A DNA stretch of 64,000 nt, taken from assembly GCA_014650475.1 (NCBI GenBank), contig BMVA01000001.1, positions 124,001 to 188,000 of the forward strand. The letters are read 5' to 3'. Both the position numbers and the translations under genes were made by a program. The stretch's first letter is position 1. Every line of letters starts with the position of its first letter. This stretch comes from Streptomyces albogriseolus. GTDB taxonomy: Bacteria; Actinomycetota; Actinomycetes; Streptomycetales; Streptomycetaceae. Below the pieces are notes generated by a model. It searched no databases and was not told the origin of the DNA. It saw nothing but the letters and a program-made list of their open reading frames with translations. Shown in pieces: positions 40,300-51,368 of the stretch.

Positions 40300-41169
40300 T
40301 CAGCGTGTCCTGCCCGGCGCGGGCGCGGGTTCGGCGTGGAGAGTGCCGAGCAGGGTGAGGGCGTCGGCGGAGGGGGTGCCCGGTTCGGCCTGGTAGACGA
40401 CGAGCTGCTGGGTGGGGGCGCTGTTGACGGTGAACGATTCGTAGTGCAGCTCCGGGTCGCCGACCTCGGCGTGGTGGAGCAGCTTGGCCTCACCGGTCTT
40501 GCCGCGTACGTCGTGGCGCGCCCACAGGGTGCGGAAGTCGGGGCTCTTGATGGACAGTTCACCTACGAGGCTGCTCAGGCCCCGGTGGCCGGGGCCGAGG
40601 CCGGCGGCCTGCCGCAGTGCCGCGACGGCCGACTCGGCGGCCCGGTCCCAGTCGCGGTGGAAGCGGTGCGCCTCCGGGTCCAGAAACGTCATGCGCAGCA
40701 GGTTGCCGGAGTGGGTGAACCCGGCGAAGAGCGCGTCCGCGAGCCGGTTGCGGGCCAGGACGTCGAGGGAGGGGCCCAGGACGAAGGCGGGCGTGTCGTT
40801 CCACCCGTCGAGCAGCCGCCGCAGAGGGGGCGCGACGCGTTCGGTGCGCTGCGCGGGCCGGGTGCGGCGGGTGGCCGGCCCGGCGACCCGGTACAGGTGG
40901 GCCACCGCTTCGTCGTCCAGCCGCAGCGCCCGTGCGACGGCGTCGAGTATCTGCGGGGACGGATGGCGTTCGCGGCCCTGTTCCAGGCGCGTGTAGTAGT
41001 CGGTGCTCACCCCGGCGAGCGTGGCGACCTCCTCACGGCGCAGACCGGGCACCCTGCGGCGCCCCGAGGAGGGGATGCCCATGTCCTCGGGGCGCAGCCG
41101 GGCACGCCGTGCGCGGAGGAATCCGCCCAGGGCGTTCCCGGCGGCGGGATGGTCGTCGTACGTGCTCAT
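40300..41169 (-). CDS. Helix-turn-helix regulator with MmyB-like ligand-binding domain
   Basis: A 289-residue protein. The N-terminal XRE-type helix-turn-helix (VPGLRREEVATLAGVSTDYYTRLEQGRERHPSPQILDAVARAL) is followed by a MmyB-like PAS-related domain (NDTPAFVLGPSLDVLARNRLADALF, MTFLDPEAHRFHRDWDRAAES) ending in HYESFTVNSAPTQQLVVYQAEPG. MmyB-type regulators are very frequent in Streptomyces and are thought to bind fatty acids or similar ligands. Targets are often adjacent oxidoreductases, but the divergent GNAT gene at 41310 is the nearest candidate. The start ATG 41169 is clear. Confidence 0.9.
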   Translation of the reverse strand: MSTYDDHPAAGNALGGFLRARRARLRPEDMGIPSSGRRRVPGLRREEVATLAGVSTDYYTRLEQGRERHPSPQILDAVARALRLDDEAVAHLYRVAGPATRRTRPAQRTERVAPPLRRLLDGWNDTPAFVLGPSLDVLARNRLADALFAGFTHSGNLLRMTFLDPEAHRFHRDWDRAAESAVAALRQAAGLGPGHRGLSSLVGELSIKSPDFRTLWARHDVRGKTGEAKLLHHAEVGDPELHYESFTVNSAPTQQLVVYQAEPGTPSADALTLLGTLHAEPAPAPGRTR

Positions 41170-41309
41170 GGTTCGAGGCTACGGCTGGGGAGGGCGTCGT
41201 GGTGACGCCGTAGGGGGGTGCGCTGCACCCAGGAAAGCCGCGCCCGGGGACGGGGCTCCCAGGTGGTGGACTCTTGTCCGCGGCTGAGCGCGCTGCTTGG
41301 CTGGCCGGC

Positions 41310-41843
41310 ATGAACGACCTGGGAGCCGTCCCCTGGCCGCCCGCACCGATCCGGACCGGGCGGCTGGTGCTGCGTGCGGCCGAGGCACGGGACCGTGCGG
41401 GGTTCGTCGAGCTGTACGCGTCGCAGGAGGTGCACACCTATCTGGGCGGCGCCAGGCCGCGCGACGAGCTGGAACGCGAGATGCCGGTGGTGCCGGAGCG
41501 GTGGCCGGGGAGCTTCGTCGTCGAGCTCGACGGGGTGATGGCCGCGCAGGTGCTGCTGAAAAGGGCGCGGGAGCATGCGCGTCCCGCTGCGGTGGGCAAG
41601 GTCGATCTCGGGTATCTGTTCCTGCCGCGGGCGTGGGGACACGGGTACGCGGCGGAGGCGTGCGGGGCGGCACTCGGCTGGCTCGACGGCGTCCTCCCCG
41701 GCGAGCCGGTGGTCCTGGCCACCCAGACCGCCAACGCCCGCTCCCTCCGCCTCGCGGCCAGGCTGGGCTTCACGGAGGTGGAGCGCTTCCGGGCATGGGA
41801 CGCGGAGCAGTGGCTGGGCCTCCGGCCTGCGACGTCCGCATGA
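41310..41843 (+). CDS. GNAT-family N-acetyltransferase (RimJ-like)
   Basis: A 177-residue acetyltransferase of the RimJ/RimL type. RTGRLVLRAAEARDRAGFVELYA opens the fold. The acetyl-CoA region is LGYLFLPRAWGHGYAAEACGAALGWLDG and the end is ANARSLRLAARLGFTEVERFRAW. The expected reaction is acetylation of an amine, such as a protein N-terminus or small molecule. ATG 41310 fits the family length, and a longer TTG-started frame from 41274 exists. It converges on the next GNAT gene with an 18-base gap. Confidence 0.87.
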   Translation: MNDLGAVPWPPAPIRTGRLVLRAAEARDRAGFVELYASQEVHTYLGGARPRDELEREMPVVPERWPGSFVVELDGVMAAQVLLKRAREHARPAAVGKVDLGYLFLPRAWGHGYAAEACGAALGWLDGVLPGEPVVLATQTANARSLRLAARLGFTEVERFRAWDAEQWLGLRPATSA

Positions 41844-41861
41844 CAGGGGGCGCGTACCGGG

Positions 41862-42500
41862 CTATGCCCGTTCGGGACGCAGCAGGACCTCACTGCCGAT
41901 CGGTGTGAACCCGCAGGCGAGGAAGGCGCGGAGGGAGCGGGCGTTGCCGGGGGAGACGGCGGCGAAGACCGGGGCGCCCTCCGGGACCAGGGACAGGGCG
42001 TCGGCGATGAGCGACCGCCCGTGTCCTCGGCCGCCGTCCCGGACGTCGTGGAGTTCGATGCTCAGCTCCCGCCGTCCGGCGAGCCCGTCGGCGAGGGTGA
42101 CGAGGCCGCGCTCGTCGCCGTGGACCTCGACGTTCGTCCGCACGTCCCGGGCGTGGCGTACGCGCGGATGGTCGTCCGCGTCGGCCGACTCCGCCAGGCG
42201 CGGCGGGCCGCCCGTGCCGCGGGACGTGAGGGTCACGTCGATGACGTCGATCCAGCCCTTCGGGCCGGCCGGGTGGCGCAGGAAGTCCGGCGCGAGCGAC
42301 GCACCGAAGCCGTCCGGTTCCCGGGCGTGTACGTCCTGGCCGCTCAGGGCGGTGGCGACGACGGCGTGGCCGGTGAAGGCGACCGAGCACTCGAGCCCTC
42401 CGGCCAGGGGCGGCAGCACGGTCACCTTGCCGTCGACCGGCGGGAAGCGACCGTCGGCGGCTTCCAGGAGGTACGTCAGGAGCGGATGCGGTGCGCCCAC
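41862..42500 (-). CDS. GNAT-like acetyltransferase
   Basis: A 212-residue protein. The C-terminal third is GNAT-like, with LSIELHDVRDGGRGHGRSLIADAL (acetyl-CoA loop GRGHG) and AAVSPGNARSLRAFLACGFTPIGSEVLL. The N-terminal two-thirds resembles a domain often found in uncharacterised Streptomyces GNAT proteins (SVAFTGHAVVATALSGQDV). The start is a GTG at 42500 with no strong ribosome site. Substrate and partner are unknown. Confidence 0.8.
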   Translation of the reverse strand: MGAPHPLLTYLLEAADGRFPPVDGKVTVLPPLAGGLECSVAFTGHAVVATALSGQDVHAREPDGFGASLAPDFLRHPAGPKGWIDVIDVTLTSRGTGGPPRLAESADADDHPRVRHARDVRTNVEVHGDERGLVTLADGLAGRRELSIELHDVRDGGRGHGRSLIADALSLVPEGAPVFAAVSPGNARSLRAFLACGFTPIGSEVLLRPERA

Positions 42501-42618
42501 GGCTGCCCGCCCTTCTGTCTAGGGAGTTGGGCCGGGGCCATTATCGGGTGGGGCGAGCGCGCCCACCGCCGGATAAATGGGTCGACAGCGCCTCGTGGTG
42601 GGGGCACAGTGGCCGATC

Positions 42619-43359
42619 GTGACGAGTAGTGAGATGTGGGGCCGCGACGCCGCCGAGCGCTATGACGCCGAGGAGACCGAGATGACCTCGGCCCCCGTCC
42701 TCGGAGCGACCGTCGGCTTCCTCGCCGAGCTCGCCGGGGACGGCCGGGCGCTGGAGTTCGCCATCGGGACCGGGCGCGTGGGGGTGCCGCTGCGGGAACG
42801 CGGTGTGCCGGTGACGGGCATCGAGCTGTCCGAGCACATGGCGGCGGTGTTGCGCCGCAAGGTCGACGAGGACACGCTGCCGGTGGTCATCGGCGACATG
42901 GCGACCACCGTCGTGCCGGGTGAGTTCTCCCTGGTGTACCTCGTCTACAACACGGTCTCGAACCTGCTCACGCAGGACGAGCAGGTCGAGTGCTTCCGCA
43001 ACGCCGCGCGTCATCTGCGGCCCGGGGGCCGCTTCGTCGTCGAACTGGGCGTGCCGCCCCTGCGGTTCCTGCCGCCCGGGCAGGTCGCGGTGCCGTTCGA
43101 CGTGTCCGAGCGGCATCTGGGGTTCGACACCATCGACCCCGTCGAGCAGATCCTCGTCTCGCACCACTTCACCCGCGACGGCGAGGACGGCCGCTACCGC
43201 CGCGGCGCCTCCCGCCACCGCTACGCCTGGCCGGCGGAACTCGACCTCATGGCCCGCATCGCCGGCCTGGAACGGGACCGCCGCGTCGCGGACTGGGACG
43301 GCGCACCGTTCACTCAGGACTCCCCGAAGCACATCTCCGTGTGGCGGAAGTCCGCCTGA
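42619..43359 (+). CDS. SAM-dependent methyltransferase, class I
   Basis: A 246-residue methyltransferase. ALEFAIGTGRVGVPLRERGVPVTGIELSEHMAAVLRRK contains motif I (here AIGTG) and the acidic end of strand 2. FSLVYLVYNTVSNLLTQDEQVECFRNAARHLRPGGRFVVEL follows. Starts at 42577 (ATG), 42619 (GTG) and 42634 (ATG) are all possible, and none has a clear ribosome site. I use 42619. The acceptor is unknown. The 3' end overlaps a frameshifted gene on the opposite strand by 46 bases. Confidence 0.84.
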   Translation: MTSSEMWGRDAAERYDAEETEMTSAPVLGATVGFLAELAGDGRALEFAIGTGRVGVPLRERGVPVTGIELSEHMAAVLRRKVDEDTLPVVIGDMATTVVPGEFSLVYLVYNTVSNLLTQDEQVECFRNAARHLRPGGRFVVELGVPPLRFLPPGQVAVPFDVSERHLGFDTIDPVEQILVSHHFTRDGEDGRYRRGASRHRYAWPAELDLMARIAGLERDRRVADWDGAPFTQDSPKHISVWRKSA

Positions 43360-43915
43360 AGGACGACCGCCGTCCCGGCCACCGTGCGGGTCTCGTGCAT
43401 GGTGATCACCTGGCCAGGTTCCAGGTGACGCCAGCTCCGAGGCGTCAACGGGGCCAGCCGCACCGTTGCCCGGCCGCCAGGTTCCAAGGCGGGAGCGTCC
43501 TCCACCCAGATCAGGGCGATGTTGTGCTCCGGTTCGCCGGCCGGTGTGCTGTTGCCGATGTTCCACATCGGCGCAGGACCCCGGCGCCGTCCGCCGGTGA
43601 CCGGCGGCCGCCGTCGGACGGCGCGCGCAGGGTGAGGTCGGCGCGGATGACGCCGTTGCGGGTCTCCCCCTCCCGCCAGTGGCACCACGCCGCGCTTCGC
43701 TCCAGCCGCAGCTCCTCCGCCGCGGCTGCCATGGAGGCCCAGAAGGCGGCCGGGGGCGGCCGCCCGTCCCCCAGTTCTTCCAGCAGGCCGAGGGCAACCT
43801 CCCACTCGTCGTGGGCGAGGTACTCCCAGACGTCGTGCACCGTCACGTCGTTCTCGGTCTCGGTCTCCTCGGGAACCAGAAGAGAGGCCGACTTCAGCAG
43901 CGCCACGACGTCCAT
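43314..43915 (-). pseudogene. Frameshifted conserved protein (N-terminal helical part plus beta-barrel C-terminal part)
   Basis: From ATG 43915 one frame encodes MDVVALLKSASLLVP and a helical region to about residue 110 (LTLRAPSDGG). The homologous continuation, PMWNIGNSTPAGEPEHNIAL followed by GGRATVRLAPLTPRSWRHLEPGQVITMHE, is in another frame and ends at 43314. The second part resembles the EF-Tu-like beta-barrel tail found in a family of short Streptomyces proteins. The switch falls near 43575-43590, at a run of four C in GGACCCCGG. A single-base change would restore one protein of about 200 residues. It is either a real frameshift or a sequencing error. Confidence 0.6.
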
Positions 43916-44021
43916 GCCCCGCAGTCTGCCGCGTTCCCGGCGATGAGTTCCGTGCGGGGCGGGAGTCATCCGCCGCAGACACACGCGCCTCAGCCGCCCC
44001 GCAGACAGGAGCCCCTCCCCC

Positions 44022-44666
44022 ATGACGACTCTTCCCGACCCCACGGTGTGGTCCATGATCCGTGCCGAGCGGGCCGCGCTCGCCGACGATCTCGCGGAGC
44101 TGAGTCCCGGTCAGTGGGCCACGCCCTCGCTCTGCGACGGGCTCACCGTGCGTGAGGTGCTCGCGCATCTCACCGCGGGGGCGAGTCTCAGCACCGTCAG
44201 GTGGCTCGCGGGCGTCGTCCGGTGCCGGTTCGACTTCGACAAGCAGGTCGCCATGCGCCTGGCCGAGCAGCTCGGTTCGGGGCCGGAGGACACCCTCGCC
44301 CGCTTCAGGAACACCGTGTCGAGCACGACCAAGCCTCCGCTGCCCGCCCTCGCCATGCTCGGCGAGACCGTCGTGCACGGGGAGGACATCCGGCGGCCGC
44401 TCGGCATACGGCGGGAGTACCCGGTGGAGACCGTGACCGCCGTGGCCGGGTACTACCGGGGCACGGACCTCGTGGTCGTCGCGAAGGGGCGGATCGGCGG
44501 GCTGCGGCTCGTCGCGGGCGACGGACCGTTCGCCACCGGGGACGGGCCGCTGGTGTCGGGGCGGACCATCGACCTCGTCATGGCGATGACCGGGCGCGCG
44601 GCCTGCTGCGACGAGCTCGACGGCGACGGTGTCGGGACCCTCCGAAGCCGCTCCGGCAGGAGATGA
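44022..44666 (+). CDS. Maleylpyruvate isomerase-family mycothiol-dependent protein
   Basis: A 214-residue protein with an MDMPI_N (DinB-like) domain: ERAALADDLAELSPGQWATPSLCDGLTVREVLAHLTAG at residues 14-52 is the family signature, and GETVVHGEDIRRPLG supplies metal-binding histidines. Such proteins use mycothiol, the actinobacterial thiol, in isomerisation or transfer reactions. Substrate specificity is unknown. ATG 44022 fits. A strong bidirectional terminator follows its stop codon. Confidence 0.88.
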   Translation: MTTLPDPTVWSMIRAERAALADDLAELSPGQWATPSLCDGLTVREVLAHLTAGASLSTVRWLAGVVRCRFDFDKQVAMRLAEQLGSGPEDTLARFRNTVSSTTKPPLPALAMLGETVVHGEDIRRPLGIRREYPVETVTAVAGYYRGTDLVVVAKGRIGGLRLVAGDGPFATGDGPLVSGRTIDLVMAMTGRAACCDELDGDGVGTLRSRSGRR

Positions 44667-44670
44667 GACC

Positions 44671-44718
44671 CGCGAGTCCGACTCCCTGTCCCCCCACGGG
44701 CAGGGAGTCGGACTCGCG
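44671..44718. terminator. Bidirectional terminator between convergent genes
   Basis: Perfect 18-base arms (44671-44688 and 44701-44718) enclose a 12-base loop with further C/G pairing. It lies between the isomerase-like gene and the convergent beta-glucosidase gene, whose stop is at 44728. Confidence 0.85.
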
Positions 44719-44727
44719 GAGCTGGGG

Positions 44728-47179
<2,452 letters not shown>

Positions 47180-47191
47180 GGCGTCTCCAGG

Positions 47192-48187
47192 TCAGGACGT
47201 ACGGGAGCGCAGGCGCTTGATCAGTCGGTGCGCCAGGAAGGCGAGGACCAGCAGCATGAACATCGCCCAGGCGACGGTCGCCGAGCGGCCCATCTGGTAG
47301 TTCTTCCAGCCCTCCTCGTACAGCAGCAGACCGAGCGTCTGGTACTGGTTGTCCGCGCCGCCGGTGACGCCGTTGGGGCCCTGGCCGAAGATCAGCGGCT
47401 CACCGAACAGCTGGGTGGCGCCGATCGTGGAGAGCACGATGGTGAAGACGATGGTGGAGCGGATGCCGGGCACGGTGACGTGTGTGAACTGCTGCCAGCG
47501 GGAGGCGCCGTCCAGGGAGGCGGCCTCGTAGCGGTCGGCGGGGATGGCCTGCATCGCGGCCAGGTAGAGCAGGGCGTTGTAGCCGGTCCAGCGCCAGATG
47601 ACGATCGTGGAGATCGCGACCTGGGACGGCCACTTCTCGGCCTCCCAGTTCACCGGGTCGATGCCGACGGAGCCGAGCGCCCAGTTGATCATGCCGAAGT
47701 CACGCTCGAAGATCATGGTGAAGACGAGCGCGGCGGCGGCCACCGAGGTGGCGTACGGGACCAGCGAGGCCACGCGGAAGAACAGCGAGGCGCGCATGCG
47801 GTAGTTGAGCAGGTGCGCCAGGCCGAGGGCCATCGCCAGCTGCGGCACCGTGGAGATGATGCCGATGGTGATGGTGTTCTGTGTGGCGTTCCAGAACCGC
47901 GAATCGCCCCACAGGTCGACGTAGTTGTCGAACGCCACCCACTCCATGACGTCGAGCGTGGCCAGTTCCACGTCGTGCAGGGAGATCCACGAGGTGTAGA
48001 CGAGCGGGTAGAAGCTGAACGCGGCGAAGACCACGAAGAACGGGGCGACGAACGCGTACGGCGCGCCTTTGACGTCGAGGCGGTGCAGCCAGGCGCCGCG
48101 CCGCCGTGAGGTCTCCTTGCCGTCCCCGGCGCGGGACGGGCCCGGCGGCTCCTCGCCGGCCAGGGCCTTGGTGGTGGAGGTGGCCAC
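47192..48187 (-). CDS. Sugar ABC transporter permease (CebF/MalF-like)
   Basis: A 331-residue MalF-type permease. Residues 1-45 are cytoplasmic and basic, then APYAFVAPFFVVFAAFSFYPL starts the first helix. The EAA loop is EAASLDGASRWQQFTHVTVPGIRSTI, and six helices are seen in all. It pairs with the CebG-like permease. GTG 48187 follows GGAAGG. An ATPase is not encoded in the cluster, as in other Streptomyces sugar importers that borrow the shared MsiK ATPase. Confidence 0.92.
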   Translation of the reverse strand: MATSTTKALAGEEPPGPSRAGDGKETSRRRGAWLHRLDVKGAPYAFVAPFFVVFAAFSFYPLVYTSWISLHDVELATLDVMEWVAFDNYVDLWGDSRFWNATQNTITIGIISTVPQLAMALGLAHLLNYRMRASLFFRVASLVPYATSVAAAALVFTMIFERDFGMINWALGSVGIDPVNWEAEKWPSQVAISTIVIWRWTGYNALLYLAAMQAIPADRYEAASLDGASRWQQFTHVTVPGIRSTIVFTIVLSTIGATQLFGEPLIFGQGPNGVTGGADNQYQTLGLLLYEEGWKNYQMGRSATVAWAMFMLLVLAFLAHRLIKRLRSRTS

Positions 48188-48274
48188 CGGACTTCCTTCC
48201 TGAGAGCGGATGGGGAGCCGTCCCGGGCCCGCGCCCGAAGGCGGGCGGGCCCGGGACGGCCGCTGGAACTGCGG

Positions 48275-49582
48275 TCAGCGGACCGCCTTCTCGATGCGCT
48301 CCGAGGTGGTCTTCCAGGCCTCGTCACGCGGCGTCCCCTGCTCGACCAGGGCCAGGCCCTGGGAGAAGGTGTCCTTGATCGTGCCGTCCTTGCGGCCGAG
48401 GACCTGCTTGTCCGGGATGTCCTGGGCCGCGGCGCCGAAGATCTCACCGAGGGGCGCGCCGCTGAAGTAGTCGTTCTTCACGGCCTTCACGGACGGGTCC
48501 TCGAGGGCCTTCTGCGAGGACGGGATGTTGCCGAGGTCCTTGAAGATGCGGGCCTGCTGCTCGGGCGCGGTCAGCCACGCGACGAGCTTCTGCGCCTCCT
48601 CCTTCACCGGGCTCTCCTCGATCACGCCCAGGAAGGAACCGCCCCAGTTGGCGCCCTTCGGGGCGCGGGCGACGTCCCACTTGCCCTTGTTGGCGGGACC
48701 GGCCTTCTCGCTGATGTGGCTCAGCATCCAGGCCGGGCACACGGCGGTCGCGAACGTGCCGTTGGACAGACCGGGGTCCCACCCGGGCTGGAACTGGCGG
48801 AGCTTGGCGGTCAGGTCCTCCTCCGCCGCGTCCGACGCCAGCGCCCAGGCCTCCTTGACGGCCGGGTTCTTGTCGTAGATCAGCTCGCCCTGCTCGTTGT
48901 AGTACTGCTCGGGGTAGCCGTAGACCATGGCGTTGAACAGGCCGCTGGCCGAGTCGGTGTAGGCGACGTCACCGCCCTTGAAGTCCTTCTTGAAGGTGCG
49001 GCCGACCTCGACGTACTTCTTCCAGTCGCCTTCCCACAGCTTGCCGACCTCTTCGCGGTCGGTGGGCAGGCCCGCCTTCTCGAAGTAGTCCTTGCGGTAA
49101 CAGACGGCCATCGGGCCGATGTCGGTGCCGAGTCCCAGCACCTTGCCGTCCTTGGTGGTGATCTGCGACTGCTTCCAGGGCAGGAAGTGGTCGGTGCCCG
49201 CCACGCCCGCGAAGTCGGCGAACATGTCCGCCCGGGTCTCGGTGATCTCCTTGGCCCGGCCGATCTCGATGCCCTGGATGTCCTTCAGGCCCTTGCCGGC
49301 GGCGAGCTTGGTCTGCAGCGCGGTGTAGTAGGTCTGCTCGTCACCGGCTATCTCGGCCTTGATCGTGACGCCGGGGTTCTGCTTCTCGTACTCCTCCAGC
49401 AGGCCGGTCTCCTTGATCCCCATGACGCCGAACAGGCCCATGGTGATGGTGACCTTGTCGCCGTCCTTGCTGCCACCGGTGACCGAGTCGCTGTCGCCGC
49501 TGCAGCCGACGACGAGCGAGAGCGCGCCGACGGCCGCGGCTGTCGCCACCGCCCTTCTGCGCAACGAACCGAGAGTGCCCAT
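48275..49582 (-). CDS. Sugar-binding lipoprotein of ABC importer (CebE-like)
   Basis: A 435-residue family 1 extracellular sugar-binding protein. The signal peptide ends in a lipobox LVVGC (Cys27), so it is a membrane-anchored lipoprotein. Characteristic stretches are LGTDIGPMAVCYRKDYFEKAGLPTDREEVGKLW, NGTFATAVCPAWML and NWGGSFLGV, which closely resemble CebE, the cellobiose/cellotriose receptor of Streptomyces. It is the first gene of the operon with two permeases and the beta-glucosidase. The paired operators upstream and the LacI gene imply sugar induction. The exact ligand should be confirmed experimentally. Confidence 0.92.
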   Translation of the reverse strand: MGTLGSLRRRAVATAAAVGALSLVVGCSGDSDSVTGGSKDGDKVTITMGLFGVMGIKETGLLEEYEKQNPGVTIKAEIAGDEQTYYTALQTKLAAGKGLKDIQGIEIGRAKEITETRADMFADFAGVAGTDHFLPWKQSQITTKDGKVLGLGTDIGPMAVCYRKDYFEKAGLPTDREEVGKLWEGDWKKYVEVGRTFKKDFKGGDVAYTDSASGLFNAMVYGYPEQYYNEQGELIYDKNPAVKEAWALASDAAEEDLTAKLRQFQPGWDPGLSNGTFATAVCPAWMLSHISEKAGPANKGKWDVARAPKGANWGGSFLGVIEESPVKEEAQKLVAWLTAPEQQARIFKDLGNIPSSQKALEDPSVKAVKNDYFSGAPLGEIFGAAAQDIPDKQVLGRKDGTIKDTFSQGLALVEQGTPRDEAWKTTSERIEKAVR

Positions 49583-49658
49583 GGATCTCCTCCTAGCGAC
49601 GGCGCTGACACATCGGAGTGACGAGTTCTGCGATGACTACAGCGGCTCTTGATCGAGG

Positions 49659-49694
49659 TGGGAACGTGCCCAACTCTGGGTGGGCACGTTCCCA
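49659..49694. promoter_or_regulatory. Twin LacI-type operators of the sugar-uptake operon
   Basis: TGGGAACGTGCCCA (49659-49672) and TGGGCACGTTCCCA (49681-49694) are each imperfect palindromes with central CG. Together with flanking G/C bases they form a perfect 15-base inverted repeat with an eight-base spacer. The centres are 22 bases apart, about two helical turns. The known CebR box is TGGGAGCGCTCCCA, so these are related variants. They lie in the 301-base spacer between the binding-protein gene and the LacI gene. Confidence 0.85.
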
Positions 49695-49705
49695 CCGCTG
49701 GACGA

Positions 49706-49734
49706 AGACTTGTAGCAGCGGCGCAATCTGTCAA
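49706..49734 (-). promoter_or_regulatory. Probable promoter of the sugar-uptake operon
   Basis: On the minus strand a consensus -35 (TTGACA, 49734-49729) is followed by weak -10 candidates (TACAAG at 14 bases, or AAGTCT at 17). The twin operators lie immediately downstream, where bound repressor would block initiation or early elongation. The -10 is uncertain. Confidence 0.5.
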
Positions 49735-49883
49735 TAACTTGAAAGCAACTTCTGCGTGCGGGAGGGGGCCTCCGTTCGCCTCCCGGACCCCGGTGGTGCT
49801 CCGCCGACGTCGGCGTCTGCAAGAATTGCCGCAGGTCACCTCCGCGGCAGAGAACGCCGCCGCGGCCGCTGAGGGGGGAGTGC

Positions 49884-50897
49884 ATGACGGGCAACCGCCG
49901 TCCCACGATCAAAACCGTCGCCGCCCGCGCCGGCGTGGGTCGCACCACGGTCTCCCGGGTCGTCAACGGCTCCGACCTGGTCAGCGCCGACGCGCGGGCC
50001 CGGGTCCTGGCGGCGATCAAAGAACTGAACTACGTCCCCAACTCGGTCGCCCGCGGGCTGGTCACCAACCGCACCAACGCCGTGGCCCTGGTGATCCCGG
50101 AGTCGGAGAGCCGGCTCGGCTCGGAGCCGTTCTTCGCCGCGCTGATCCGCGGTGTGAGCGGCGCGCTCGCCGAGAGCGGCACCCAGCTGCAGCTGATGCT
50201 GGTGCGTGACCAGGCCGAACGCGACCAGCTCACCGAGTCGGTGGCCACCCGCCGGGTGGACGGCGTGCTGCTGGTCTCCGTGCACGCCGAGGACCGGCTG
50301 CCCGGCATCCTGGAGGAGATGGGCCTGCCCACCGTGCTCGCCGGCCGCCGCGACGCGGGCGAGCAGCTGAGCTACGTCAACTCCGACAACGCCGGCGGCG
50401 CCACCGAGGCCGTACGGCATCTGCTGGGCCGCGGGCGCAGGCGGATCGCGACGATCACCGGCCCGCAGGACATGGACGTGGGCCGCGCCCGCCTCGCAGG
50501 GTGGCGCGCCGCGCACCAGGAGGCGGGCGTCCCGACGGACGAACTGCTGCTGGAGGCAGGGGACTTCTCCGAGGACAGCGGTGGCCGTGCCATGCGTTTG
50601 CTTCTTGAACGCGCGCCGGATCTGGACGCCGTGTTCGCCGCGTCCGACCTCATGGCGGTCGGTGCGCTGGCCGAATTGCGCCGGCAGAAGCGCCGGGTGC
50701 CGGAGGACGTCGCCGTGGTCGGCTTCGAGGACTCGGTGCTCGCCCGGCACACCAACCCGCCGCTGACGACGGTGCGCCAGCCGGTGGAGGAACTGGGCCG
50801 CACGATGGCCCGCATCCTCACCGACATCACCCTCAACGACGGGCCCCGGCAGCAGATCACCCTGCCCACGGAGCTGGTCGTCCGCGAGTCGTCGTAG
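49884..50897 (+). CDS. LacI-family transcriptional regulator (CebR-like)
   Basis: A 337-residue LacI protein. The DNA-binding part is IKTVAARAGVGRTTVSRVVNGSDLVSADARARVLAAIKELNYVPNSVARGL with the hinge helix at residues 50-60. The sugar-binding core follows, with TVLAGRRDAG, SDNAGGATEAVRHLLGRG and FAASDLMAVGALAEL. It is divergent from the sugar-uptake and beta-glucosidase operon and should repress it through the twin operators, released by cellobiose or a similar ligand. ATG 49884 follows GGGGGGAG. The gene order matches cebR-cebEFG-bglC, but the operator differs, so this may be a paralogous system. Confidence 0.92.
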   Translation: MTGNRRPTIKTVAARAGVGRTTVSRVVNGSDLVSADARARVLAAIKELNYVPNSVARGLVTNRTNAVALVIPESESRLGSEPFFAALIRGVSGALAESGTQLQLMLVRDQAERDQLTESVATRRVDGVLLVSVHAEDRLPGILEEMGLPTVLAGRRDAGEQLSYVNSDNAGGATEAVRHLLGRGRRRIATITGPQDMDVGRARLAGWRAAHQEAGVPTDELLLEAGDFSEDSGGRAMRLLLERAPDLDAVFAASDLMAVGALAELRRQKRRVPEDVAVVGFEDSVLARHTNPPLTTVRQPVEELGRTMARILTDITLNDGPRQQITLPTELVVRESS

Positions 50898-50940
50898 GGG
50901 CACGCGAGGGTACGGGGCCGCCTGCTGCCGCTGCTGCTCG

Positions 50941-51335
50941 CTCACGACCGCCGGCGCACTCGGCGCGGCCGGCCTGCTCGCCGACGGGAACACCGTCCCG
51001 GCGGCCGTGGCCCTGTCGGTGTGCGTGGCGTTCGCGGCGGCGAACTCACCGCTGGTCTTCCCGCCCTCCCCCGGCGCGGAGGAGGCCCGGCGCCGGAGCG
51101 CCGCGGACGGGCGTCCGGTGATCCACCGGCGGCCGGGATGCCGCTAATGCGGGCGGTCGCGCCTCACGCTGGGCGGGGACGCGCGGCGGGCGCACTCGGC
51201 CGGCATCCGGCGCGAGCCGGCCGCCGCGGCGTCGGTACGGGCGGTCGCGGACGGGAACGAGACGGCGCCGACGGTCGTCCTGCCGGACGGGCAGGCGCGC
51301 GTCGGTCCCGAGCCGGAGCGGGTGCGCGAACTCCT
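50941..51335 (+). pseudogene. Inactivated mycoredoxin (glutaredoxin-like) gene
   Basis: The frame encodes a membrane helix (TAGALGAAGLLADGNTVPAAV onwards), then NSPLVFPPSPGAEEARRRSA, and DGRPVIHRRPGC, which is the glutaredoxin entry to the CxxC site. In place of the second residue pair it has CGC TAA TGC, so a stop at 51145 splits the active site into C-R-stop-C. After the stop the same frame continues as expected for a mycoredoxin (ARRAHSAGIRREPAAAASVRAVADGNETAPTVV). The N-terminal end also lacks a good start. Intact relatives are about 140 residues and reduce mycothiol-mixed disulfides. Confidence 0.8.
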
Positions 51336-51368
51336 GTGTGCGGCGGGATCGTTCCGCATACCGCGTCT

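Noticed and set aside
51139-51150. Idea that the mycoredoxin stop codon is recoded
   Set aside because: It is TAA rather than TGA, there is no SECIS-like context that I can identify, and the gene start is also poor. Decay is simpler.
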